Shown: one piece after another, positions 26,258 to 35,799 of the stretch | Position numbering within the stretch: position 1 is the first letter of the stretch | Layout: every line of letters begins with the position of its first letter | Origin: Roseiarcus sp963749715 | GTDB lineage: Bacteria > Pseudomonadota > Alphaproteobacteria > Rhizobiales > Beijerinckiaceae | Reading direction: 5' to 3' | Length of the DNA stretch: 64,000 nucleotides | NCBI GenBank assembly: GCA_963749715.1 | Contig: CAVVNR010000016.1 | Coordinates: 1-64,000, forward strand | Program-made: the position numbers and the translations under genes | Notes under the pieces: model-generated | Database searches by the model: none | What the model saw: the letters and a program-made list of their open reading frames with translations, nothing else | What the model was told of the DNA's origin: nothing

Positions 26258-26589
26258 AGCGCGACTATGTCCCGGACGCCGGCGACATCGTCTGGCTTCG
26301 CTTCGATCCGCAAGCCGGACATGAGCAGGCCGGACGACGACCTGCGCTCGTGCTGACGTCTGCCCGCTACAACGGAGCGCGCGGGATGATGGTTTGCTGT
26401 CCGATGACGACGAAAGTCAAAGGCTACGTCTTCGAGGTCGCCGTCAGCCGGAGGCCGCCGAGCGCCGTTCTCGCGGATCAGATCAGAAGCCTCGACTGGC
26501 GCGCCCGCCGCGCCGTCCGTAAGGGGATCGCCGAGCCGCGGGTGCTTGCCGAAGTTCGCGCAAAGATCAAGTCGTTGCTCATGCTGTAG
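26254..26589 (+). CDS. mazF: MazF-type toxin, PemK/MazF endoribonuclease family
   Basis: A 111-residue protein of the PemK/MazF fold: DAGDIVWLRFDPQAGHEQAGRRPALVLT, MMVCCPMTTKVKGYVFEV and VLADQIRSLDWRARRAV with the conserved Asp and Arg. The family cleaves mRNA at short sequences and stops translation when the antitoxin is lost. The GTG start at 26254 overlaps the mazE stop; a TTG three bases earlier is possible. MazE and MazF fit each other in kind and order. Confidence 0.88.
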   Translation: MKRDYVPDAGDIVWLRFDPQAGHEQAGRRPALVLTSARYNGARGMMVCCPMTTKVKGYVFEVAVSRRPPSAVLADQIRSLDWRARRAVRKGIAEPRVLAEVRAKIKSLLML

Positions 26590-26611
26590 AGCGGCGTGAG
26601 GGATTTCCAGG

Positions 26612-27331
26612 ATGCCGCGGAACATCTTCGTCCTCACCGGCGCGGGCGTCTCGGCCGAGAGCGGGCTCGGCACGTTTCGCGACCGGGACGGGCAGGGGAT
26701 CTGGGCCAAGTTCGATCCGATGAAGCTTGCGACGCCCGAAGCCTTCGCCCGCGATCCGATTGCTGTGCTCGCGTTCTATGATCTGCGCCGCCGCAACCTG
26801 CTCAACGCTGAACCCAACGCGGCCCACCGGGCGCTGGCGCGGCTCGAGCAGGCGCTGACGGCGCAGGGCGGCCGTCTCACCCTGGTTACCCAGAACATCG
26901 ACGATTTGCACGAGCGCGCGGGGTCGCCGCGAGTCATCCACATGCATGGCGAACTTTTGAAGGCGCGATGCCAGCGGTGCGAGGCGGTGCGCCTCTGGCC
27001 GGAGGATATTTCGCCCTCCGACATTTGCCCCGATTGCGGGCGCAGCGGGGCGTTGCGGCCGCATGTCGTGTGGTTCGGCGAAATGCCGATGCATATGGAC
27101 GACATCGACCGGGCGCTGCGCGAGGCCGATCTGTTCGTCGCCATCGGCACGTCCGGCGCAGTCTACCCAGCGGCCGGCTTTGTCGCCGAGGCGCGCGCCT
27201 ATGGACTGTGGACTTGCGAAATCAACCTCGAAGCCGCCGATAACGCCGATCTGTTCGACGAGCAGCGTTACGGCGCGGCCAGCGAGACCGTGCCTGCCTG
27301 GGTGGATCAGTTCCTCGGAGCGCCGCCGTAG
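26612..27331 (+). CDS. cobB: NAD-dependent protein deacylase, sirtuin family
   Basis: A 239-residue class III sirtuin. It shows GAGVSAESGLGTFRD (NAD binding), FYDLRRRN with the Tyr and Arg that favour acidic acyl groups such as succinyl, TQNIDDLHERAG, VIHMHGELLKARC with the catalytic His, and two Cys pairs CQRC and CPDC for structural zinc. VVWFGEMP and GTSGAVYPAAGF follow. It removes acyl groups from lysines of metabolic enzymes such as acetyl-CoA synthetase. It follows mazF by 22 bases, but a functional link is not implied. Confidence 0.92.
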   Translation: MPRNIFVLTGAGVSAESGLGTFRDRDGQGIWAKFDPMKLATPEAFARDPIAVLAFYDLRRRNLLNAEPNAAHRALARLEQALTAQGGRLTLVTQNIDDLHERAGSPRVIHMHGELLKARCQRCEAVRLWPEDISPSDICPDCGRSGALRPHVVWFGEMPMHMDDIDRALREADLFVAIGTSGAVYPAAGFVAEARAYGLWTCEINLEAADNADLFDEQRYGAASETVPAWVDQFLGAPP

Positions 27332-27587
27332 CGGTCGCTATACGTGCTGGCGCGGTCGCCTTGGCCGGAATATCGAACGACCGCGGGATGGGGGCGTCAC
27401 GGGCGTTGCGCCGCGATTTCCTTGCGCGGGTCGTCGTCGCGCCGAAGCAATAAAGACCGCCCCTCCTTCCCCTTGGATGTCGGCCGACAATTCGTTCGTT
27501 TAAGTTGCGGCCACAGCTTGCGCCGCCTCTCCGTTCGCGTCAATGAAAGGCCAGATCGGAACGACAACCCGAAGGGAGACGGAGTTC

Positions 27588-28223
27588 ATGTCCGAGTTTG
27601 TGCTCTGGGGCTTCGACGCCTCGACCTATGTGCGCACTGTCAAGATGCTTCTCGCCGAGAAACACTTCACCCAGTTTAAACAGGTGCCTCTCAATGTTCT
27701 CCAAGGCGAGCCTAAGGGAGCTGAGCATTTGGAGCGGCATCCGTTCGGCAAGGTCCCCGTGCTCGATCACGACGGGATGCGCATTCTCGAAACCACCGCG
27801 ATCGCCCGTTATCTAAACGACGTGCTTCCCGGCAGGTCGCTGGTTCCGGCGACGCCAAAGGATCGCGCGCGGATGGACATGATCGTCGGCATCGTCAATT
27901 CGTACGGCTATGGCTCCTTAATCGGAGGCGTGGCGGCCTATCATCTCTTTCCCGATTTCGTCGGCGGAAAGAACGAAGCTATGCGAGAAGGGGGCATTGA
28001 GAATGGCCGCAAAGTTCTCGACCTCGCGATGAAAACCAAAGGCTCTTCTCCCTTCATCGCGGGCGATCTCAGCCTGGCTGACCTCTATCTCGCGCCGATC
28101 GTTTTCTACGTGTCGTTGACCCCGGACAAGGACGCGGTCTTCAACGTCGACGGCTTCCAGGAATGGTGGACCCGGACGCAAGATCTTCAGAGTTTCAAGG
28201 ATACGCCGCCGAATGCGGGTTGA
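27588..28223 (+). CDS. Glutathione S-transferase family protein
   Basis: A 211-residue GST fold. The N-terminal thioredoxin-like domain has DASTYVRTVKMLLAEK, a conserved cis-Pro in FGKVPVLDHDGMRILETTAI, and the C-terminal all-alpha domain runs to FQEWWTRTQDLQSFKDTPP. GIENGRKVLDLAMK and GDLSLADLYLAPI contain the usual N-capping motif of the second domain. The ATG at 27588 is preceded by GGGAGACGGAG. Substrate unknown; it stands alone. Confidence 0.85.
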   Translation: MSEFVLWGFDASTYVRTVKMLLAEKHFTQFKQVPLNVLQGEPKGAEHLERHPFGKVPVLDHDGMRILETTAIARYLNDVLPGRSLVPATPKDRARMDMIVGIVNSYGYGSLIGGVAAYHLFPDFVGGKNEAMREGGIENGRKVLDLAMKTKGSSPFIAGDLSLADLYLAPIVFYVSLTPDKDAVFNVDGFQEWWTRTQDLQSFKDTPPNAG

Positions 28224-28319
28224 TCGGGGAATGAGGCAGGCGGCGGCTTGGCTGTAGCGCCTTCGAGTGGCGGGCGTCTAAATAGCGCGCCGCTTGCACC
28301 CGCGAGAGCCGTCGCAATG

Positions 28320-29077
<758 letters not shown>

Positions 29078-29081
<4 letters not shown>

Positions 29082-30238
29082 CGCCCGACGCCTCCTCGCG
29101 CCCGGCCCATGATCAGGTCGCGCGACTGATCGATCAGGACCGCGACAATGACCACCGTTCCGACGACGATGAACTGCCAGAACGCGTCGACGTTAAGCAT
29201 GACGAGCCCGGTGGTCAGCACGGCGATGATGAGCGCGCCGATCACCGTGCCGATCACTGTTCCGGCGCCGCCGAACATGCTGACGCCGCCGATGATGACC
29301 GCGGCGATCGAACTCAGGAGCAGCGGATCGCCGATCACCGCCGAACCGGCGGTGAACCGCAAGGTCGAGAGAAAGCCCGCGACGCCGGAGGTCGCGGCCG
29401 ACAGCATGTAGAGTAGAATAACGTGGCGGTCGACGGGAATGCCGCTGCGCACCGCCGCGTCCATGGAGCCGCCGATGGCGTAGGTGTGTCGCCCGAACTG
29501 GGTCTTGTGCAGCAGGAAGATCGCCCAGGCGACGACGAAGGCCGTCGCCACAACCGGATAAGGCAGGATGATGTCCATGCGGCGCAGAAGGTCGCCGCTG
29601 ACCTCCGGCCGCTGGAGAAAATAGAGGCCGCCGCCCTCGCCGGGAATGTGGTAGACGAGCGCATCGTTGCCATAGGCGCGGATGCCGGCCGGCAAGCCGA
29701 TCACCGTGGTGTTCTCGCTCATGAGATAAGCGACGCCGCGGACGATGAACGAGGTGCCGAGCGTGACGATGAACGCCGGCACCTTCAGCTTGGCGATGAT
29801 GACGCCGTTGACGAACCCGACCGCCGCCGCTCCGCCGACCCCGGCGACGAGGCCGGCAATGACGGCGGGAAAGAGCGGGAAGCCGCCATTGAAGGCGGCG
29901 CGCAACGCCAGCGCCGATAGAACCGAGGCGAGGCTCATCACCCAGCCGACCGAGAGATCGATGCCGGCGCCGATGATGACAAAGGTCTGGCCGAGGCCGA
30001 GCAGCAGCACGGGAATGATGGCGACGAGAATGTTCTGCGAATTGCGAACGGTGAAGAAGTTCACCGAGCCGCCCGTTGTCAGCGGCACGGCGACGACGAA
30101 AAACAGCACGAGGAGTGCGAGGAAAACCCAGGCCCAGATGCGGCTCAGGAAGAGGAGGACGCGCTGGGCCGGTGTGCGGATTTCCGCGGGCGCGGCGGAC
30201 GCCCGGCTGAGGCTTAGCCTCGAGGCGCGTTCGGTCAC
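29078..30238 (-). CDS. frcC: Sugar ABC transporter permease, FrcC type
   Basis: A 386-residue integral membrane protein of the ribose/fructose permease family. Evidence includes TGGSVNFFTVRNSQNILVA, GIDLSVGWVMSLASVLSA, VPAFIVTLGTSFIVRG, the YAIGGSMDAAVRSGIPVDR loop and GGVSMFGGAGTVIGT. A hydrophilic N-terminus of about 30 residues precedes the first segment. The start appears to be GTG at 30238. It lies between binding protein and ATPase; the 216-base gap to the binding-protein gene holds a repeat. Confidence 0.9.
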
Positions 30239-30445
30239 CAGCCCCTCATCCGGTAGCCCTCATCCGGCGCCATAGCCGGTCGCCGGACGGACGTTCTTCC
30301 GAACGCCCCGTGGCGCCGCCTTCCCCCGCAGAGGGAAGTCTTGGACACGCGCTCCTTCGGCGAGCTTTGCGGGAGAAGGGAAATGGCGCCCCTCTCCCAC
30401 TTTGCTGGAGAGGGTCGGGTGCGGGGGTTGCGCTCCATCAAGAGG
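30236..30445. repeat. Intergenic repeat between frcB and frcC
   Basis: The gap has direct copies of CCCTCATCCGG near 30241 and 30256, GCCGGTCGCCGGACGG, and the complementary segments TTCCCCCGCAGAGGGAA and CGGGAGAAGGGAAATGGCGC, then CCCCTCTCCC...GGAGAGGG. Hairpins of this composition are a common intergenic repeat in alphaproteobacteria. In this position it may stabilise or partly end the binding-protein transcript. Confidence 0.6.
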
Positions 30446-30454
30446 CAAACGAGG

Positions 30455-31435
30455 TTATTTGCCTGGCACCGAATAGATGAACCGAGCGACCGCCGGGTCC
30501 TTCACGTTCTGCTTGTCGATGATGGCGAACCCGGTTTCGACGCGGCGCGGCAGGCTGCTCACGCCGGCGGCGTCGGCCGCCGCGAACATCACCGCCATAT
30601 AGCCCATGTCGAACGGCTTTTGCGCCAGCACCAGGCTGACGACGCCCTTGTCCATCAGCTCGATCGCCTGCTTCGTCGCATCGTAGGCGACCACCTGCAC
30701 GTGGCCGCCGAGGCCGGCGTTGACCACGGCCGTGCCGGCGCCTTGCGCGCTGAACACGTTGGTGCCGAACACTCCCGCGAGGTTGGGTTCGCGCGTGAGC
30801 GCCGCCGCGGTCTGCTGGGTCGCCTTATTGGGGTCGTCGAGATTGTAGTCGGGTCCAAGCACCTTGACGTTCGGGAACTCCTTGGCGATCGCCTCCTTGA
30901 AGCCCTTCTCGCGCCCCTCGACCGAGCTGACGTTGGGGTTGGTCGAATTGATGTAGACCGTTCCCTTGCCGCCGATCGCCTTGGCCAATCCGCGCGCCGC
31001 GATGCGGCCGCCCTCGGTGTTGTCGGAACCGATATAGCTGATCGGGAACTTTACCGGGCCGTTGACGTAGTCGCCGTCGCCGAGGAACGTGTCGACGGTG
31101 ATAATCCTGATGCCGGCGTCGGTGGCGGCCTTCAGCGGCCCGACCATCTGGTCCTTATCGGTCGGAGCGGTGATGATGTATTTGAGGTCGCCGCGCGCGA
31201 CCATCGAATCAAGAATGGGCGTCTGCACCGCGACGCCCCAGGTCGCGGGAATCTGCGTCACCACGTCGGCGCCGATGTCCCTCGCCGCCGCCTCGACGCC
31301 AAGTTGCATGACCTGGTAGAAAGGATCGACAACCCCCGGCAAGAAGCCGATCTTGAGTTTCTCGGCCGCTGCCCCGTGCGCCGCCAAGGCCAGAGCGAAC
31401 CCCGCCGCCATGGCCAAGCCTGTCTGTTTGCGCAT
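30455..31435 (-). CDS. frcB: Sugar ABC transporter substrate-binding protein, FrcB/RbsB type
   Basis: A 326-residue periplasmic binding protein: a 24-residue signal peptide (MRKQTGLAMAAGFALALAAHG plus AAA), then KLKIGFLPGVVDPFYQVMQLG, IITAPTDKDQMVGPLKAATDAGI, YIGSDNTEGGRIAARGLAKAI and GVFGTNVFSAQGAGTAV. This is the type I ribose-fold with a hinge. GGGAGGAAA lies before the ATG. It is the first gene of the operon with frcC and frcA. The exact sugar is not readable from the sequence; fructose is a guess by family. Confidence 0.88.
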   Translation of the reverse strand: MRKQTGLAMAAGFALALAAHGAAAEKLKIGFLPGVVDPFYQVMQLGVEAAARDIGADVVTQIPATWGVAVQTPILDSMVARGDLKYIITAPTDKDQMVGPLKAATDAGIRIITVDTFLGDGDYVNGPVKFPISYIGSDNTEGGRIAARGLAKAIGGKGTVYINSTNPNVSSVEGREKGFKEAIAKEFPNVKVLGPDYNLDDPNKATQQTAAALTREPNLAGVFGTNVFSAQGAGTAVVNAGLGGHVQVVAYDATKQAIELMDKGVVSLVLAQKPFDMGYMAVMFAAADAAGVSSLPRRVETGFAIIDKQNVKDPAVARFIYSVPGK

Positions 31436-31714
31436 ATCAGGTTTCCTCCCTCGACTATCGTTTCGCAGCCGGCTTCGCCGGTCGCTGTGACGTCCATTTC
31501 AGTTCCGACCCAAGGCCGGCCGAATGTCAAGATGAGCGCGCCGCTTTGCCGCTTTTCACCCGCTGGGCGTGGTCAGCGGGACGACGAGCGTTTGCCCGGC
31601 GCGAGAATTGCAAGACTTAGATATCGTGAATGTCCTTTTGCTTGGCCTTGACGCGCGGGCGCTGGCGGACAACATGTCGCGCTGGGCCCGAAGGGGCGCA
31701 TTGAGAGCGTCGAA

Positions 31715-32635
31715 TTGCAGTCCGGCAGGGCCATTTTGAACGTCCGCCACCTGACCGCCTATCGCTACGCGCGACCGGTCGAGTTTGGCGACCATCGCAT
31801 GATGTTGCGTCCGCGCGACGGGCACGATCAGCGGCTGTTGTCGTCGGAGCTCGACATCGATCCGGAGCCGAGGCGATTGCGCTGGCTTTACGACACGTTC
31901 GACAATTGCGTCGCGATCGCGTCGTTTTCCGGCGCCTCGACGTCGTTGACCGTCGAGAACCGGTTCACCGTCGAACGCATCGTCGACGATCAGCCGGGCG
32001 GCGAAATCGACCCGCGGGCGCAGTTCTTTCCCTTTTCCTACGCCCCTGAGGAACTGCCGGACATCGCCCGGGCGATCGAGCGGCTCTACGCCGATCCCGC
32101 AGGCGACCTCGATCGCTGGGTGCGACACTTCGTGGCGTCGGGCGCGACGATGCTGACCAGCCATCTGTTGATGACGCTGACCTACGCGATCAAGGAAGGA
32201 TTTTCCTACGAACGGCGCGAGGCGCCTGGAGTGCAATCGCCGCGCCATACGCTCGAGCGCCGTCGCGGCTCCTGCCGCGACTTCGCGGTGCTGATGATGG
32301 AGGCGGCGCGCGCGCTCGGAATCGCAGCGCGCTTTGTCTCCGGCTATGTGTATGTTCCTTACAACGAGGGCGAGCCGGTGCGCATGGGCGGCGGGGCGAC
32401 GCATGCGTGGTGCCAAATCTATCTGCCCGGCGCCGGCTGGATCGAATTCGACCCGACAAATGGGCTGGTCGGCGGGAAGGATCTCATCCGCGTCGCGGTT
32501 GCGCGCGATCCCGCCCAGGCCGCGCCGCTGACCGGCGCCTATTTCGGCGACGCCACGGACGAATTGGGCATGGAGGTCTTGGTCGAGGTGACGCAACGGC
32601 AAAACGCCCAACGCGTCACGCTCGCCGATGTCTAA
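31715..32635 (+). CDS. Transglutaminase-like cysteine protease family protein (first of two)
   Basis: A protein of about 306 residues with a bacterial transglutaminase-like N-terminal domain (LNVRHLTAYRYARPVEFGDHRMML) and a transglutaminase core. The catalytic Cys lies in RRGSCRDFAVLMMEAARALG, the His in GGGATHAWCQIYLPGAGW and the Asp in IEFDPTNG. The family covers peptidases and amidases acting on peptide or cell-wall bonds. Start unclear: TTG at 31715 or 31736, with no strong ribosome binding site. The second copy follows 30 bases downstream. Confidence 0.82.
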   Translation: MQSGRAILNVRHLTAYRYARPVEFGDHRMMLRPRDGHDQRLLSSELDIDPEPRRLRWLYDTFDNCVAIASFSGASTSLTVENRFTVERIVDDQPGGEIDPRAQFFPFSYAPEELPDIARAIERLYADPAGDLDRWVRHFVASGATMLTSHLLMTLTYAIKEGFSYERREAPGVQSPRHTLERRRGSCRDFAVLMMEAARALGIAARFVSGYVYVPYNEGEPVRMGGGATHAWCQIYLPGAGWIEFDPTNGLVGGKDLIRVAVARDPAQAAPLTGAYFGDATDELGMEVLVEVTQRQNAQRVTLADV

Positions 32636-32665
32636 ACTTCTATCCGATCCCGGGGATTCTTGTTG

Positions 32666-33481
32666 ATGATCATTCGCGCCGGATATGCGATTGCGTTCGA
32701 ATGCGCGGCGGTGACGCCGATGATATTGCACCTCAACATCCATCCCTCGCGCGCGATCGATCTCGTCTCGCCAGACATCGTGAGAGCGGAGCCGCACTAC
32801 CCGACAGACGCTTATCTCGATTTGTTCGGCAATCGAGTGACGCGGGTCGAGGCGCAACCCGGCGTGGTGACTTTCCACAATGATTTCACCATCCGTGACA
32901 GCGGGTCGCCCGACGAGACGCCTGAAGATGCGCCGTTGACGGCGGTCGCCAGATTGCCGAGCGAGGTGCTCGTCTATCTGCTCGCCAGCCGCTATTGCGA
33001 CAGCGACAACCTCAGCGACTTCGCGTGGTCGCAGTTCGGCGGGATCGGCGGCGGGGCGAAACTCGTGCAGTCGATCTGCGATTTCGTCCACTCTCGCGTC
33101 CGCTTTGACTATGCCGCGGCAAACCCGCGTCGCACCGCGTCCGACGGATTTCGCGAGGGAGTCGGCGTCTGCCGCGATTTCGCTCACCTTGCAGCAGCGC
33201 TGTGCCGGGCGATGAATGTGCCGGCGCGCTACTGCACCGGCTATCTCGGCGACATCGGCGTGCCGCCGGACCCGGCGCCGATGGACTTCTCCGCCTGGTT
33301 TGAGGTCTTTCTCAACGGCCGCTGGTATACGTTCGACGCCAGGCACAATATGCCGCGGATCGGACGCATCGTCATGGCGAGGGGCCGCGACGCCGCCGAT
33401 GTCGCGATCTCGACCGCGTTCGGCCAGCCGGTCCTCAAGCGGTTCGAGGTGACGACCTACGAAGAGGCGATCGCCGCCTGA
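32666..33481 (+). CDS. Transglutaminase-like cysteine protease family protein (second of two)
   Basis: A 271-residue protein with the same architecture as its upstream neighbour but only distant identity: ILHLNIHPSRAIDL at the start, then GVGVCRDFAHLAAALCRAMN (Cys), DFSAWFEVFLNGRWYTFDARHN in place of the His region (no His seen before WFEV; the usual HAW reads SAW) and Asp in FDARHN. The active-site His may therefore be lost. ATG at 32666, two codons after a TTG. Its 3' end overlaps the convergent GH43 gene by 25 bases. Confidence 0.78.
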   Translation: MIIRAGYAIAFECAAVTPMILHLNIHPSRAIDLVSPDIVRAEPHYPTDAYLDLFGNRVTRVEAQPGVVTFHNDFTIRDSGSPDETPEDAPLTAVARLPSEVLVYLLASRYCDSDNLSDFAWSQFGGIGGGAKLVQSICDFVHSRVRFDYAAANPRRTASDGFREGVGVCRDFAHLAAALCRAMNVPARYCTGYLGDIGVPPDPAPMDFSAWFEVFLNGRWYTFDARHNMPRIGRIVMARGRDAADVAISTAFGQPVLKRFEVTTYEEAIAA

Positions 33482-35118
33482 TCGTGCGGCGCTGGCTCTC
33501 CGGGGGCTCGCCCCGCGTAGTCGAAATGCCTAAAGTCGGCGGATACCGCCCCACCCGATGCGCCGAATGCAAACATGCCGACGAAGGCGCCGGTGAACGA
33601 GCGGTGCTCCCCGCCTCCCGCCTCGTCGGACAGGAGGGAAGCGTCGAGGGTCGGGCCGACGCGGCGCCACTCGCCGTTCAGGGCGTACGCGAACTGGAGG
33701 CGGGCGTGGTCGATCGACGCGGCAAGGCTGACCGGATCGTCTGCGCCGAGCGGCATGGGAGCTTCGAGCGGGAAGCTCAAGCGCCCCTCGGGACAATCGC
33801 CTTCGCAGCTGAGGATGCTCAGGGATCGCCCCAGCTTCTCGTCCCACCCGACGGCCAGGCAATGGAACTTGGTGCGATTGTAATAGGCAGTCAGGCCTGC
33901 CGCGTGCTGAAACGCGGTGGGACGGAAATCGAGCTCCGTCTCGACGCGGTAGACGAAGTGCTCTTGCCGCCGCGCGACCAGCGCCTGCTCGAACCATGAG
34001 CCGATCAATTCGCGCGCGTGGAGACGCAGCCAGCCGGGGCGGGCGGTCAGGGAAAAAATGCGCTCGGGATGAGGGGTCCTGAGCCACTGGAAATCGACCG
34101 GCAGGCCGGCTTCCGGCGAAAAGGCGTAAGCTTGGCGCGCGGGTTTCGGCTTGACCGGGGCGTCGAACGGCGCCGGGGTGTCGACCGCAGGGACTTGACC
34201 TCCTTCAGCGAGACGCAGCCAGCCGTCGTCGCCCCAGACGCATTTCTGAATTGCGGTCTCGCGCCCAAGCGGCGAGCGCCCCAGGCCCTTGAGCGGTCTC
34301 GAGCACAGGTGCGTATGATAGACTTGTCCGTCCGGCGTCTCGACGATCTGCCCATGTCCAGCACGCTGCAAGACGGCGTCGGGCGCGTCTTTCGAGGTCA
34401 GGAGATGGACGCTCGGATGCAGCTCGTAGGGACCTTCGATCGCGCGTGAGCGAGCCATGGTGACGGCGTGATCGTAGCCGGTGCCGCCCTCGGCGGTGGT
34501 CAAATAGTACCAGCCGGCGCGCTTGAAGAGATGCGGGCCCTCGACAAGGCCATGAGCGCTGCCGGCAAAGATGGTTTTCGGCGATCCGGCGAGCTGTCCT
34601 GCGACTGGGTCCCATTCCTGCAGCGCGATGCCGAAGAAGCCTGGATGCTTCAGATGGGCGCCGGCCCGGTCGCGATGGTTCCAGACCATGTTGACGAACC
34701 ATTTGCGTCCGTCGTCGTCGTGAAACAGCGAGGGGTCGAAGCCGCTCGAATTTACGTAGACCGGATCTGACCACGGGGCGTCGATCGCCGGCGCGGTGAC
34801 GATGTAATTGTGCGCGTCCTTGAAGCTGCCGTCGAATCGCTTGACGTCGGTAAAGACGAGCCAGAACTTGCCCTCGGCGTAAGACAGACACGGCGCCCAC
34901 ACGCCGCAGGAATCAGGTTCGCCGCGCAGATCGAGCTGCGAGGCGCGCTCGAGCGGGCGCCGCACAAGCCGCCAATTGACGAGATCGCGCGAGTGATGGA
35001 TCTGCACGCCTGGGACCCATTCGAAGGTCGAGGTGGCGATGTAATAGTCGTCGCCGACACGGCAGATCGACGGGTCGGGATTAAATCCCGGCAGGATCGG
35101 GTTGTGGATCATGGTCAT
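33457..35118 (-). CDS. xynB: GH43 beta-xylosidase/arabinofuranosidase
   Basis: A 553-residue intracellular glycoside hydrolase. The five-bladed propeller begins NPILPGFNPDPSICRVGDDY with the catalytic base Asp, continues with SSGFDPSLFHDDDGRKW, and has the acid Glu in GLVEGPHLFKRAGWYYL. The C-terminal beta-sandwich domain (about residues 340-540) is that of GH43 subfamily 11-type xylosidases. There is no signal peptide, so it splits imported xylo-oligosaccharides into xylose. It starts at ATG 35118 or 35112, just after ThuA in the same direction, in the xylan operon. Confidence 0.93.
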   Translation of the reverse strand: MTMIHNPILPGFNPDPSICRVGDDYYIATSTFEWVPGVQIHHSRDLVNWRLVRRPLERASQLDLRGEPDSCGVWAPCLSYAEGKFWLVFTDVKRFDGSFKDAHNYIVTAPAIDAPWSDPVYVNSSGFDPSLFHDDDGRKWFVNMVWNHRDRAGAHLKHPGFFGIALQEWDPVAGQLAGSPKTIFAGSAHGLVEGPHLFKRAGWYYLTTAEGGTGYDHAVTMARSRAIEGPYELHPSVHLLTSKDAPDAVLQRAGHGQIVETPDGQVYHTHLCSRPLKGLGRSPLGRETAIQKCVWGDDGWLRLAEGGQVPAVDTPAPFDAPVKPKPARQAYAFSPEAGLPVDFQWLRTPHPERIFSLTARPGWLRLHARELIGSWFEQALVARRQEHFVYRVETELDFRPTAFQHAAGLTAYYNRTKFHCLAVGWDEKLGRSLSILSCEGDCPEGRLSFPLEAPMPLGADDPVSLAASIDHARLQFAYALNGEWRRVGPTLDASLLSDEAGGGEHRSFTGAFVGMFAFGASGGAVSADFRHFDYAGRAPGEPAPHDQAAIASS

Positions 35119-35128
35119 TGGACGGCTT

Positions 35129-35770
35129 TCAGCGCGCCGCCCACAGCATGCCGCGCTCGAAAATCGTCTTCATCTCCCGCACGCCGAACTCCGCGGTGAC
35201 ATGGCCGAGAGACGAGTAGAAGACGCGCCCTTCGCCATGCCGGCGCTTCCACACGACCGGCATCACGACGCCCTTGGTCCAGGGCGCGTGCTCGCCGGAA
35301 AACGTTGTCGTCGCCAAGACTTCATTGGCCGGATCGACGTGCATGTAATATTGCTCGGACCGATAGGGGAAACTCGAAACGCCCTGCATGATCGGATCGT
35401 CGGGCTTGGCGACGTCAACTCGATAGTCGACAATGTTGCCCGGGTGGGCGACCCATTGGCCGCCGCACATGAACTGATAGTCGACGCTGTCGCGAAACGC
35501 GTCGCACATGCAGCCGTGATAGCCGGCCAGGCCGACGCCGCCTCTCACCGCGGCGGTCAGATTCTCGACCTCTTCCTTCTCGATCTTCGACATCGTGACG
35601 ATTGGCACGATCAGACTCATGTCGGCGATCGCGGGGTCGGCGAACGCTTCGGTCGTGTTTTCGATATAGACTTTGAAGCCATGCTCCTCGAGCATCTTGG
35701 CGACGATATGCGAGCCCGCTTCCGGCTCGTGGCCGCTCCAGCCTCCCCAGACGATGAGCGCTTCGCGCAT
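35129..35770 (-). CDS. ThuA-domain protein
   Basis: A 213-residue protein of the ThuA/trehalose-utilisation family: ALIVWGGWSGHEPEAGSHIV, GVGLAGYHGCMCDAFRDSVDY, GGQWVAHPGNIVDYRV, and VWKRRHGEGRVFYSSLGHV, a class I glutamine-amidotransferase-like fold. ThuA-type proteins occur in sugar catabolic clusters together with Gfo/Idh dehydrogenases, as here. GGAGGAACTGC precedes the ATG. Exact role unknown; an oxidised-sugar metabolism has been suggested for relatives. Confidence 0.88.
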   Translation of the reverse strand: MREALIVWGGWSGHEPEAGSHIVAKMLEEHGFKVYIENTTEAFADPAIADMSLIVPIVTMSKIEKEEVENLTAAVRGGVGLAGYHGCMCDAFRDSVDYQFMCGGQWVAHPGNIVDYRVDVAKPDDPIMQGVSSFPYRSEQYYMHVDPANEVLATTTFSGEHAPWTKGVVMPVVWKRRHGEGRVFYSSLGHVTAEFGVREMKTIFERGMLWAAR

Positions 35771-35799
35771 GCAGTTCCTCCGTTCCGAATCGCTGTTGT

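Noticed and set aside
31556..33346. 596-codon minus-strand frame over the two transglutaminase-like genes
   Set aside because: Low-complexity Arg/Ala/Asp-rich product without motifs; the plus-strand genes carry catalytic motifs.
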